Below, piece after piece: positions 18,170 through 24,929 of a stretch of DNA of 47,966 bases; positions within the stretch are counted from its first letter, which is position 1, and the number at the start of each line of letters is the position of its first letter. Under the pieces are notes generated by a model that saw only the letters and a program-made list of their open reading frames with translations, was not told the origin of the DNA and searched no databases. The stretch comes from Planctomycetota bacterium. Its GTDB lineage: Bacteria > Planctomycetota > Brocadiia > Brocadiales > Bathyanammoxibiaceae. The stretch lies in contig JAHFOV010000010.1 of assembly GCA_023261505.1 (NCBI GenBank), positions 1 through 47,966 of the forward strand, given 5' to 3'. Position numbers and translations under genes: made by a program.

Positions 18170-18300
18170 TCCAGTTTATCAACAATGTGCGGAGGGCTAG
18201 CCAGCCTTAGGCGGGTTAAACCCTCCAGAGGTCTTCAGGCCGGTGGCCGTTCAATTTCGCCACAATAATTGGCGAACCGTCTTTGGCGTACCTGAAGCAC
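18170..18300. repeat. TTCGCC..GGCGAA-type repeat region between genes
   Basis: Contains a palindromic TTCGCCACAATAATTGGCGAA block at about 18255-18275, related to the TTCGCC...GGCGAA block near 11670, plus CCTTAGGCGGG and CTCCAGAGGTCTTCAGG segments. No gene is supported between 18069 and 18380. Confidence 0.6.
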
Positions 18301-18380
18301 CTGTTTTCCTCAAAGAGGATGCAGGGGTATTAGATTGATTTCTCTTTGGGAAACTCCTATCACAACTTAAAACATTCGGA

Positions 18381-19856
18381 CTAGAAATAAGTTGCCCATC
18401 CAAAGACAAAGACATTGTTGGTCCTATCGTGTCCTGATTGCTCAATGTTCCACTCGTAGTCAACCTTAAAAACGGTGTCCATCGTGTAGCGGTAGTTTAG
18501 CCCGATAGTTGCCCTCTGCCGACGACGGTCTGCCGGCTTGCCTTCTCCAACAGTAAACCCATTGCCCAGGTCAACCTGGTCCCACCTGCCGACCAGGGTA
18601 AAAGTGGAGCGCTCGGTAAAAATCTTTGGGGCAAGCTCACGCAGGAATTTTGGCATAAAGTGGAACCTGGGCTCCACGTAATAGCCAAACATGTTGCTCG
18701 GGGGTACCTCCTCCTCGCTCTTAACAATTTGTCCCCTATCGAGAAGCACAACTGCACCCTCACCCACTAGCTCAAAGGGCCCCTTCTGGTATGCAAAATC
18801 TAGGGCAGGCAGCACGAAGTTACTCTTGCCCTCACCGGTGCTTGAAAACTTATTAAAAAGCACAGACCCGCCGACCTCCAGGCCAAGGAAGGGGCTAAAA
18901 CCTACCCTTGTTACAAGGGCTGGGTTTGAGTTGTTGTCCCTATCAAACCTGAAAAGGCGTGCCTCCATCAAGCCTTGGGATGAGTTTATGTCATTACCAA
19001 AGCCGTTAGTTGCGTATATCTCGTAGTCCAGCTTGGACATCTCCGTTGGATATAACGTACCAAAGAAACCCATGCCGGCCTGCGAAAGGGTGGTGGGGAT
19101 GATGAAGGTGTCTACAAGGGGCCTATCCACCAGTTCCTGCAGGGGGGCGTCATGAACCAGGTTAAATTTGCCTAGAGGCACAAGGATAATGCCAGCCCTC
19201 ATGTTAATCCACTCTTTGATTTGGAAATCTATGGTTGCAAACTCAAGTTTTGCCTCTCCATCGAGTATAGGAACTGATTTCCCATTAACGTCAGTAGCTG
19301 CATCACCACGTACGCCCTCCTTCTCGGCCGCCCCACCGTGTTCAAACTCTATTTCGGAGGCCACCTTTACCCTGTCAGAGACATCGGCATAAATAAAGGG
19401 CACGAACCGTAGGACCTCAAACCTGTCTTTACCGGATTGTTGCATCCTGTAACTAGCATCCATATAGCCACCCAAATAGGTATTTCTCCCTGCCCTGCGG
19501 AGGAAGGGCTTTGTATATATCCCTGAGAACTGAGGGGATAAATCTTTCCCGTAGAATTCTTGGGACTTCTTTGGGAAGTAGAACTCCTCCAGGGTAAACT
19601 TCTTTTCCAGTACCTCGTGGGCCTGGCTTATCTCCTCTATCTTTTTGGTCTGCTGATTGTTCTGCTCCTCAAGTTCAGTAATCAGCGCCTGGTCTTTTGT
19701 GGCCTTTTCCTCCTGTTTGGTCAGAGCGGCCTTTAGAATCTGGAGTTCCTTTTCCATGGTCTCAACCCTGGCCTTCAAATCCTCCTCGGCGGCTAATGAA
19801 GCACCGCCACAAAAAAACGCTAGGACGAAAGGAAACAATAACACCAAAAGGTTCAT
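18381..19856 (-). CDS. outer-membrane porin with N-terminal coiled coil, OprO/OprP-like
   Basis: A 491-residue protein with a signal peptide (VLLFPFVLAFFCGGASLAA), a 70-residue coiled coil (EDLKARVETMEKELQILK and onward, rich in E/K/Q), and a long beta-barrel part with alternating strands, ending in the aromatic WATYF typical of outer-membrane proteins. The overall plan resembles phosphate-selective porins O and P, though the actual solute is unknown. I start it at 19856 because AAGGGG lies a few bases before that ATG; the longer ORF adds 16 polar residues before the signal peptide. It heads the envelope cluster and has its own promoter. Confidence 0.85.
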   Translation of the reverse strand: MNLLVLLFPFVLAFFCGGASLAAEEDLKARVETMEKELQILKAALTKQEEKATKDQALITELEEQNNQQTKKIEEISQAHEVLEKKFTLEEFYFPKKSQEFYGKDLSPQFSGIYTKPFLRRAGRNTYLGGYMDASYRMQQSGKDRFEVLRFVPFIYADVSDRVKVASEIEFEHGGAAEKEGVRGDAATDVNGKSVPILDGEAKLEFATIDFQIKEWINMRAGIILVPLGKFNLVHDAPLQELVDRPLVDTFIIPTTLSQAGMGFFGTLYPTEMSKLDYEIYATNGFGNDINSSQGLMEARLFRFDRDNNSNPALVTRVGFSPFLGLEVGGSVLFNKFSSTGEGKSNFVLPALDFAYQKGPFELVGEGAVVLLDRGQIVKSEEEVPPSNMFGYYVEPRFHFMPKFLRELAPKIFTERSTFTLVGRWDQVDLGNGFTVGEGKPADRRRQRATIGLNYRYTMDTVFKVDYEWNIEQSGHDRTNNVFVFGWATYF

Positions 19857-19960
19857 ATTACCCCTTCTTTCTGTAATTGAGTCTCTTTCTCTACAACTCC
19901 TCAAAAATTAGCCTTTTTGATATTTCAGGGATTTTAAGCGAAATAAAATATGGTATAAGT

Positions 19961-20004
19961 TGCAAATGAGTCTCAATATATACATTAAAATATTATTTTG
20001 TCAA
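19961..20004 (-). promoter_or_regulatory. sigma70-type promoter of the porin gene with overlapping partial palindrome
   Basis: On the minus strand TTGACA (20004-19999) and TATATT (19980-19975) are 18 bp apart, about 110 bp before the porin ATG. Directly after the -10 is TGAGACTCATTTGCA (19975-19961), an imperfect 7-1-7 palindrome somewhat like a Fur box. The promoter is convincing; the operator is a guess. Confidence 0.65.
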
Positions 20005-20416
20005 GGTCTTTTTACATTTTTTTTCTACCAAATATGGGGCCTACAACTAAGGGGCGGCCTCTGCCCCAGTTCTGACTTTCTTTAAAATTGCTTCTGCGGC
20101 CTCCCAGTTTGCGCCGCGCCATTCATGTAACCCTGAAAATTGTAGCTTGTATGGTCACCTATAGATTAATGGAAGTAGCTTACGTTGCTGAATACGGGCT
20201 GGATATCGATCGATAAGCTTACCCTAAAATATGTAGATGATAAAGGATTGTTATTTAGTGACCCTATACTACGCCTGTACCACAGATATAAACATACTAG
20301 CAGTAACAGGAAATGGGGATATCATCAGGGCATTTAATTCCGCATCAGAAGTGAGAAAATGTTTGTAGAAAGTGTGGAGAGTGTAGATAGGACTTCGGGG
20401 CGAACTTCAAGCGTAT
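20005..20416. other. intergenic stretch without supported gene
   Basis: I see no credible coding region here. A 43-codon ATG frame at 20237-20368 ends with TAG but has no ribosome binding site or recognisable motif. It could be a decayed gene fragment. Confidence 0.5.
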
Positions 20417-20455
20417 AAAAGGGACCCCCCACCTTTTACGGTGGGGATCCCTTTT
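20417..20455 (-). terminator. Rho-independent terminator downstream of cspA (possibly bidirectional)
   Basis: AAAGGGA..CCCCACC pairs with GGTGGGG..TCCCTTT around a TTTTAC loop. T-runs follow on both strands (TTTTT on plus, TTTTA on minus). The cspA gene ends 88 bp away on the minus strand, and no plus-strand gene enters the hairpin, so its main job is probably to end cspA transcription. Confidence 0.75.
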
Positions 20456-20542
20456 TCAGCATAAACTTATGTCGGGCTCATACGCTATAATTAGTCGTCT
20501 TTAAGAAGAAGCTTATTATATAATATGAACGTGCAACATAAA

Positions 20543-20746
20543 CTATTGCTTGACTACTTTGGCGGCCTTACGCCCTTTAGCGTCTTCGACTATATCAAAC
20601 GTCACCTTGTCACCTTCAGATAAGGACCTGAACCCCGTGGTTTCGATGGCACTCTGGTGAACAAATACGTCTTTGTCGCCACTGTCTGGGGCTATAAAAC
20701 CAAAGCCCTTAGCGTCGTTAAACCATTTCACTGTACCTGTAGCCAT
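20543..20746 (-). CDS. cspA: cold-shock domain protein
   Basis: A 67-residue OB-fold nucleic-acid chaperone with RNP1 (GFGFI) and RNP2 (VFVHQSAI) motifs and the typical start [19 protein letters not shown] use the ATG at 20746, preceded by a strong AAAGGAGGTGATAAAGAT context; the longer ORF includes 21 untypical residues upstream. Such proteins bind single-stranded RNA and DNA, and some are expressed at all temperatures. The long A/T-rich leader upstream (20747-20900) may carry RNA-level regulation, as in other csp genes, but I cannot fold it reliably. Confidence 0.92.
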   Translation of the reverse strand: MATGTVKWFNDAKGFGFIAPDSGDKDVFVHQSAIETTGFRSLSEGDKVTFDIVEDAKGRKAAKVVKQ

Positions 20747-21131
20747 ATCTTTATCACCTCCTTTCCTTTTTCCAAAAAGTCTAGAATTCACAAAAAACTC
20801 AAAAGCCACTATACTAGGAAGGCGGTGAAGATTTTCACTTTCAGGCGTCTCGCTATCCCACCTTCAAATTAAAGTTCCAAATTATACCATTTTACGGTTT
20901 ATATTTAAAGGTTAAAATCCTACGTGTATTCTTTACTTGTTGAAAATCACAACGCCTTATCGTAAACTGGGACAGCTTTGTAGTCTATAAAGGAATTCAA
21001 ACGGTAAGAAAGAAGAGGACCACTTTCAGAAATAAGATACGATCCTGGTTTAGCCTGTTAAAAAATCCGATAGGCCAAAATTTTCTTTAAAAAAATTTTT
21101 TCCACCCCCTCAAGGGGAAAAGGAGGAAAAA

Positions 21132-21599
21132 GTGGTAAGCCTATCTACATTCTTTGAAAGAAAGGGCGTACCTGTAAAAAAGCGTCCTTATCCGGCGGGA
21201 AGTAGGATATTCTCTCAAGCAGACCTAGCCAACGAAATCTATTTCCTTGAGTCGGGGCAGGTAAATATAACTAAGAAAGCACTCTTAGGCCAGAAGGAGA
21301 TAAACCTGGCCACTCTGGGACCGGGAGACTTCTTTGGTGTCTTATCCTTTACTTCGGGAAGTACTCGCCTAGCCGATGCTACTGCCTTAACAGACTGTAC
21401 CTTGTGGGAGATAGACAAAAAAGCCTTCGAAGAGGCGCTGGATATCAGTCCAGAATTCTCCATGTTTTTTATAAGTGACCTAGCAAAGAGATTGGAGAGT
21501 CTAAACAAAAGGATGCTTGAGATATCGGATGGTTTAAGAGAGTTCACCAGACGCATTGAAGACCTCTCTACCCTTTGGCAATCCCTGATACCAATGTGA
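21132..21599 (+). CDS. stand-alone cyclic-nucleotide-binding-domain protein (first of a tandem pair)
   Basis: A 155-residue protein that is essentially one cNMP-binding beta-roll (residues 15-115: GSRIFSQADLANEIYFLESGQV, GPGDFFGVLSF) followed by a C-terminal helix of about 35 residues (LAKRLESLNKRMLEISDGLR). No helix-turn-helix or other output domain is present, so it is not a CRP-type regulator. It starts with GTG behind AGGAGG at a good distance. The phosphate-binding Arg of the usual RxA motif is represented by STRLADA. It probably senses a nucleotide or works as a protein partner. Confidence 0.8.
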   Translation: MVSLSTFFERKGVPVKKRPYPAGSRIFSQADLANEIYFLESGQVNITKKALLGQKEINLATLGPGDFFGVLSFTSGSTRLADATALTDCTLWEIDKKAFEEALDISPEFSMFFISDLAKRLESLNKRMLEISDGLREFTRRIEDLSTLWQSLIPM

Positions 21600-21702
21600 G
21601 GATTAGGATAAAAAAAGAGATATGCTTTTTTTCACTACAACAAGGTCGTTCATAGCGAAGTCCTAGGGGCGACTCTTTAATGCAGATTTAAGGAGAAAAG
21701 AG

Positions 21703-22170
21703 ATGAACGTAATATCAGAGTGGCTCAAGAAGAATGTGCCAACCAGGAGGAAGAACTACCCCGCAGGCGCTTTAATTTTCTCAACAGGAGATAGCGCTAA
21801 CATAGTATACTTTATTGAGTCTGGGGATGTAAGGATAACACGAAAGATGCCTGATATCGGTAGCGATATAAGTCTTGGCGTTCTAGGGCCAGAGGAATTG
21901 TTTGGAATTATCGCCTTTATGACGGGAAAGCCACGAACAGCCGACGCAAGGGCCGTAACAGATTGTGTCCTCTGGGAGATCGATAAGGAGACCTTTCGTG
22001 AAGCAGTAACTAAAGATCCAAAATTTACCAGGTTTGTTATAAAAGGGATGACAAGGAGGCTTGAAGACCTTCACACCAAATTAAAGAATACCACTGAGTT
22101 GATGACGGACTTCACCCGACGGATGGAAGACCTCTCTGTCGTCTGGCATTCTTTGATCACATGGGGATGA
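21703..22170 (+). CDS. stand-alone cyclic-nucleotide-binding-domain protein (second of a tandem pair)
   Basis: Same length and plan as its upstream neighbour (155 residues, about 40-45 percent identical by eye): GALIFSTGDSANIVYFIESGDV, GPEELFGIIAFMTGKPRTADARAV, then a C-terminal helix ending MEDLSVVWHSLITWG versus IEDLSTLWQSLIPM. The pair clearly arose by tandem duplication. Here the ligand loop keeps the KPRTADARA form nearer to the classic cAMP site. A GGGTCT..AGACCC hairpin follows the stop (22172-22200) and may terminate the pair. Confidence 0.8.
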   Translation: MNVISEWLKKNVPTRRKNYPAGALIFSTGDSANIVYFIESGDVRITRKMPDIGSDISLGVLGPEELFGIIAFMTGKPRTADARAVTDCVLWEIDKETFREAVTKDPKFTRFVIKGMTRRLEDLHTKLKNTTELMTDFTRRMEDLSVVWHSLITWG

Positions 22171-22377
22171 GGGTCTTAAAAGGGTTCCCTTTCTCAGACC
22201 CCTTCAGGTTATCATAACTCCTTAAAAATCAAGGCTTGGGAATAGCCATTGTCTGTTACCTTTTTTAGACTCCCGCTACGGTTGAATAAGGAAGCTCTGG
22301 ATACGAGTACAAAATAGACCTTTTTGATGCATGCTTTTTCACACTTGGATTGTCCCTTAATTGTCAATCTCGCTAAA

Positions 22378-22420
22378 AACAAAAAAGGCTTGCACTTAGG
22401 TCATAAGTACAAGCCTTTGT
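22378..22420 (-). terminator. Rho-independent terminator of the tRNA transcript
   Basis: On the minus strand AAAGGCTTGTACTT pairs with AAGTGCAAGCCTTT (14 bp, one mismatch or wobble) around ATGACCT, followed by a T-rich run TTTTTTGTTTTTAG. It lies 10 bp after tRNA-Glu and ends the minus-strand tRNA unit. Confidence 0.9.
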
Positions 22421-22427
22421 TTAAGAA

Positions 22428-22502
22428 TGACCCCTATGGGATTTGAACCCATGTTCTCAGATCGAAAATCTGATGTCCTAGACCGGGCTAGACGAAGGGG
22501 CC
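22428..22502 (-). tRNA. tRNA-Glu (anticodon UUC)
   Basis: All four arms fold: acceptor GGCCCCT/AGGGGTC with one G-U pair, a D-arm, anticodon stem TCAGA/TCTGA with loop TTTTCGA giving UUC, and T-stem ATGGG/CCCAT with loop TTCAAAT. Discriminator A. The CCA end is not encoded. It lies 97 bp downstream of tRNA-Lys on the same strand and just before a strong terminator. Confidence 0.95.
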
Positions 22503-22599
22503 ATATCCAGATTTTGATTACCCATATATGGGGTCTTGCTTAAATACCTCTAGCAACTACAACCTTAAACCCTATCCGCCCGAGACGGAAGAAGCCCGA

Positions 22600-22672
22600 T
22601 GAGGGCAGCAGGATTCGAACCTGCGACCTACGGCTTAAAAGGCCGTTGCTCTACCAACTGAGCTATGCCCCC
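22600..22672 (-). tRNA. tRNA-Lys (anticodon UUU)
   Basis: Acceptor GGGGGCA/TGCCCTC with one G-U pair, D-arm TAGCTCAGTTGGTAGAGC, anticodon stem ACGGC/GCCGT with loop CTTTTAA giving UUU, and T-arm GCAGG TTCGAAT CCTGC. CCA is not encoded. Its first 49 bases are repeated exactly at 23279-23327. The gene sits 13 bp after the toxin stop, so it has no room for its own promoter and is probably read from upstream. Confidence 0.95.
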
Positions 22673-22685
22673 CAAGTCTACAAAT

Positions 22686-22997
22686 CTAAAACCTGTATAT
22701 CTCCCTCCGATGCTTTACAAGATGAATAGTGATTACTTTCTCGATAGAATAGGATTTTTTGGAAAAAGGTTCAGAAAGTAATTTTTCTTCACTCCCAATA
22801 GTGTAAAGAACCCTCCAATCCCCTACCCTGAGTTTACAGACCTCGGTGTATTTACCTTTCAAGGGTGTGGGGTGGATGTTATTAACATTCTGGGAGAGCC
22901 ATCTAATTTTCTCTAATATCCTCTGCGCAACTGCCTTATCTAACCTTCCCAAACCCTCTCTACCCTTAGGGGTAAAGTTAACCTTGCAGGCTACCAT
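22686..22997 (-). CDS. RelE/ParE-superfamily toxin of a type II toxin-antitoxin pair
   Basis: A 103-residue basic protein with the RelE fold pattern: an N-terminal strand (CKVNFTPKGREGLGRLD), a helical pair (AQRILEKIRWLSQNV), HPTPLKGKYTEVCKLRVGDWRVLYTI and a C-terminal VITIHLVKHRREIY. Proteins of this kind mostly cut mRNA on the ribosome or poison gyrase; which one is unknown here. The start ATG overlaps the antitoxin stop (ATGGTAG), the usual antitoxin-first coupling. The pair lies between a complete tRNA-Lys and a partial duplicate of it. Confidence 0.85.
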   Translation of the reverse strand: MVACKVNFTPKGREGLGRLDKAVAQRILEKIRWLSQNVNNIHPTPLKGKYTEVCKLRVGDWRVLYTIGSEEKLLSEPFSKKSYSIEKVITIHLVKHRREIYRF

Positions 22998-23194
22998 TTA
23001 AGCCCTAATTCCTTGGCTACATCCTCAACTGGTATCCTCTCCTTGGAAGCTAAAGACGCCTTTATCTCCTCTAAAATATCTTCCTTTAACTCCAGTTCTT
23101 TATCTGGGTCTTCTAGGAGTCCTTCAATCTCCTCTCTGACCGCCTCCTTAATCAATGCTTTTAATTCTTCCAGAGTTAAATCACTTACCTTCAT
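22991..23194 (-). CDS. antitoxin partner of the RelE-like toxin
   Basis: A 67-residue, strongly charged helical protein (MKVSDLTLEELKALIKEAV, then EEIEGLLEDPDKELELKE, and a C-terminal RIPVEDVAKELGLKW). The small size, acidic helical N-terminus and 7-nt overlap with the toxin gene make the assignment good, although the DNA-binding fold is not evident. The DPDKELELKEDILEEI pattern is common in antitoxins that pair with RelE/ParE toxins of this size. Confidence 0.8.
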   Translation of the reverse strand: MKVSDLTLEELKALIKEAVREEIEGLLEDPDKELELKEDILEEIKASLASKERIPVEDVAKELGLKW

Positions 23195-23278
23195 AATCCC
23201 TACATCTATGTTACAGCGAAAATGATAGGCGGAGCCATGCCAGAAACAATTCCATCTCTGACGGACTTTCCACCAGCC

Positions 23279-23327
23279 CGACCTACGGCTTAAAAGGCCG
23301 TTGCTCTACCAACTGAGCTATGCCCCC
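23279..23327 (-). pseudogene. partial duplicate of tRNA-Lys (bases 1-49 only)
   Basis: Identical over 49 bp to 22624-22672, covering the 5' acceptor strand, D-arm, anticodon arm and the first variable-loop bases. The T-arm and 3' acceptor strand are absent. With the intact gene it forms a 49-bp direct repeat, 655 bp apart, that brackets the toxin-antitoxin pair. The upstream flank (ATAAGCTCCTTATGATATAAG) may hold the original tRNA promoter. Confidence 0.9.
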
Positions 23328-23753
23328 ATAAGCTCCTTATGATATAAGTTTTTTACCTCTATATCAATATAATTTTCAAGTTAGTTTTCATCTTCCCCAC
23401 ACAGAAAACCTTGCAACCCAATTAATATTTATTCAACGTTGAGAATTATTCATTAACTTATTTTGAAAATTTAAAGACTTGACAACTACAGCTATATTTG
23501 GTATTTTTTTGTATCCCATATATTTTGGATGGGGGTTTATTACATCCAGACTTGGGACAAACTTTGAATCTTACGCCGCCAAGCAAAAGAGGGTCCTTCC
23601 TACCTAATGGGATTCTCTGTTGTGCAACTGCCCCCGTTGCATAGCTCTTGGCGGCTTTTTTCACAACTTCAACGAAACAGTACTTTTAGCAATCTTTTAA
23701 ATAACGATTTCTATAAAGTTCATCAAGGTATTTTTTGTACCCTAAAGAGCTTT
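23328..23753. other. A/T-rich region without a supported gene
   Basis: Contains a Fur-box-like 15-mer TGAGAATTATTCATT at 23440-23454 and a 68-codon minus-strand ORF (23458-23664) without recognisable motif or ribosome binding site. I treat the latter as unproven. Confidence 0.4.
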
Positions 23754-24003
23754 TTATCTTGTATTCTTAAAGAAACTAACAATCTCTGGCAATATTTCTC
23801 CAGCCTTCCCTAGGAGGGCATAATCGGAAACGGGTGGGGTATTGGTGTTGGCCCAAAGCCCGGTCTGGGCATCTCTGAAGGTCGTTATGCCGCTTTCTTG
23901 TGACACTCCCGAACCTGTAAGAGCCACCACGAAGCTGACCCGGCTCAGGCGGTTGAGGATTTCTTTGGTGCCGGCAACAAGCACAGATAGAGACCTCTGC
24001 AAA
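23754..24003 (-). pseudogene. sirtuin (Sir2-type deacetylase) remnant with internal deletion
   Basis: The minus strand reads VVALTGSGVSQESGITTFRD followed by AQTGLW, the NAD-binding start of Sir2 proteins, then jumps to NTPPVSDYALLGKAGEILPE, which resembles the Sir2 C-terminus. The central 150 or so residues, including the catalytic His and the Cys4 zinc site, are missing. The GAG of the usual GAG(I/V)S motif is GSG. The 5' part of the ORF beyond about 24003 is repeat DNA. This cannot be an active deacetylase. Confidence 0.8.
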
Positions 24004-24130
24004 ATGCAAAATTTTAGAGTCCCCGCCTGCGGCGGATTTTCAACATTGATCCGCCTAAGGCTGACAATGGAATATTTCCCATCCGCCTGAGGCGGACTGG
24101 ACTCCATAAAAGGGAGGTTTTCAGAGGTCT
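23991..24130. repeat. composite palindromic element with nested inverted repeats and three hairpins
   Basis: AGACCTCTG (23991-23999) and CAGAGGTCT (24122-24130) are perfect outer inverted repeats. GAGTCC and GGACTCC form an inner pair. Inside lie CCGCC-TGC-GGCGG, a decayed CCGCC-TAA-GGCTG and CCGCC-TGA-GGCGG hairpins, all with three-base loops. The inner plan (GAGTCC, three hairpins, GGACTCC) is the same as the element at 43793-43875. Confidence 0.8.
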
Positions 24131-24202
24131 AAGATAATACAATATACCAAAAAATCCTTTCTGGCTTGTAATTTTTAGTAGCATTATTTATAATTTTGTG
24201 TC

Positions 24203-24817
24203 ATGGAGACATTAGTACTATCAGCGCTGGGCATTGGTTTGATTCACTCCCTTGCCCCAGATCATTGGGCGCCCTTTGCTTCCCTGGCCAAGGCACAGGG
24301 ATGGTCAAAGAAGAAGCTGCTTTTTATAAGTTTCCTGGCAGGGCTAGGTCACGTGGGTTCCAGTTTTATCCTGGGGGCTATTGGTATTGTCCTCGGTATG
24401 GGGCTAGCCCGCCTTGAAGGCATAGAATCCTTCAGGGGCAATATTGCTGGTTTTCTCCTTATCGGTTTTGGCGTTGCGTATGCGCTCTGGGGGCTCAAGC
24501 ACATAAGGGACCAGCATTTCCATCTCACCAAAGAGCAAATGATTACCTTATGGACACTTATGGCCATTTTTGTCTTCGGTCCCTGCGAACCTCTCATACC
24601 GTTGATGTTCCTCGCTGTCCAGCATGGCTGGACTGGAATATGGCTAACTACAATAGCCTTTTCTGTAACCACCGTATTTATGGTGGTGGCCCAGAGTATG
24701 CTGGCCTTTATGGGGTTTAATCTTTTACCCCAGCATTCGCTTGAGAAATGGTCTCACGTCATGGCGGGTGGGGTTATAGCACTTACCGGGCTTGCAGTTA
24801 TGCTGCTTGGCATATAA
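24203..24817 (+). CDS. nickel/cobalt-transporter-like membrane protein (HxxxxDH motif)
   Basis: A 204-residue protein with six predicted transmembrane helices. The first helix carries LIHSLAPDHWAPF, containing the HxxxxDH signature of NiCoT/NicO-type heavy-metal carriers. Later motifs include GLGHVGSS and FVFGPCEPLIPLMF with a Pro-Cys pair in a membrane segment. A paralogue (36727-37350) has FHTIQPHHWIPF and FSPCVDLLPIFL at the same places. The real substrate may be nickel, cobalt or another soft element. The gene is convergent with the candidate selenoprotein gene. No clear ribosome binding site precedes the ATG. Confidence 0.75.
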   Translation: METLVLSALGIGLIHSLAPDHWAPFASLAKAQGWSKKKLLFISFLAGLGHVGSSFILGAIGIVLGMGLARLEGIESFRGNIAGFLLIGFGVAYALWGLKHIRDQHFHLTKEQMITLWTLMAIFVFGPCEPLIPLMFLAVQHGWTGIWLTTIAFSVTTVFMVVAQSMLAFMGFNLLPQHSLEKWSHVMAGGVIALTGLAVMLLGI

Positions 24818-24856
24818 CTCTAATTCCAAATTTCAAAATCCAAATTCAGATGATAA

Positions 24857-24929
24857 TGTAGGGGCAGACCTGTGTGTCTGCCCAAAAATCAAATTATTCG
24901 GGGGACGAACACATAGGTTCGCCCCTACA
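24857..24929. repeat. TGTAGGGGC-bounded palindromic element with two hairpins
   Basis: TGTAGGGGC (24857-24865) and GCCCCTACA (24921-24929) enclose GGGCAGAC..GTCTGCCC and CGAACACATAGGTTCG hairpins. Preceded by an AATTCCAAATTTCAAAATCC tract (24822-24841) of another repeat family. Its right end supplies the TAG stop codon of the recoded methyltransferase gene. Confidence 0.85.

Noticed and set aside
20237-20368. 43-codon plus-strand ORF (MIKDCYLVTLYYACTTD start)
   Set aside because: No ribosome binding site or family; could be a fragment but cannot be supported.
23458-23664. 68-codon minus-strand ORF with two CxxxxC-like pairs
   Set aside because: No ribosome binding site, no recognised motif, and the region shows signs of decay. 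Kept only as part of the described gap.
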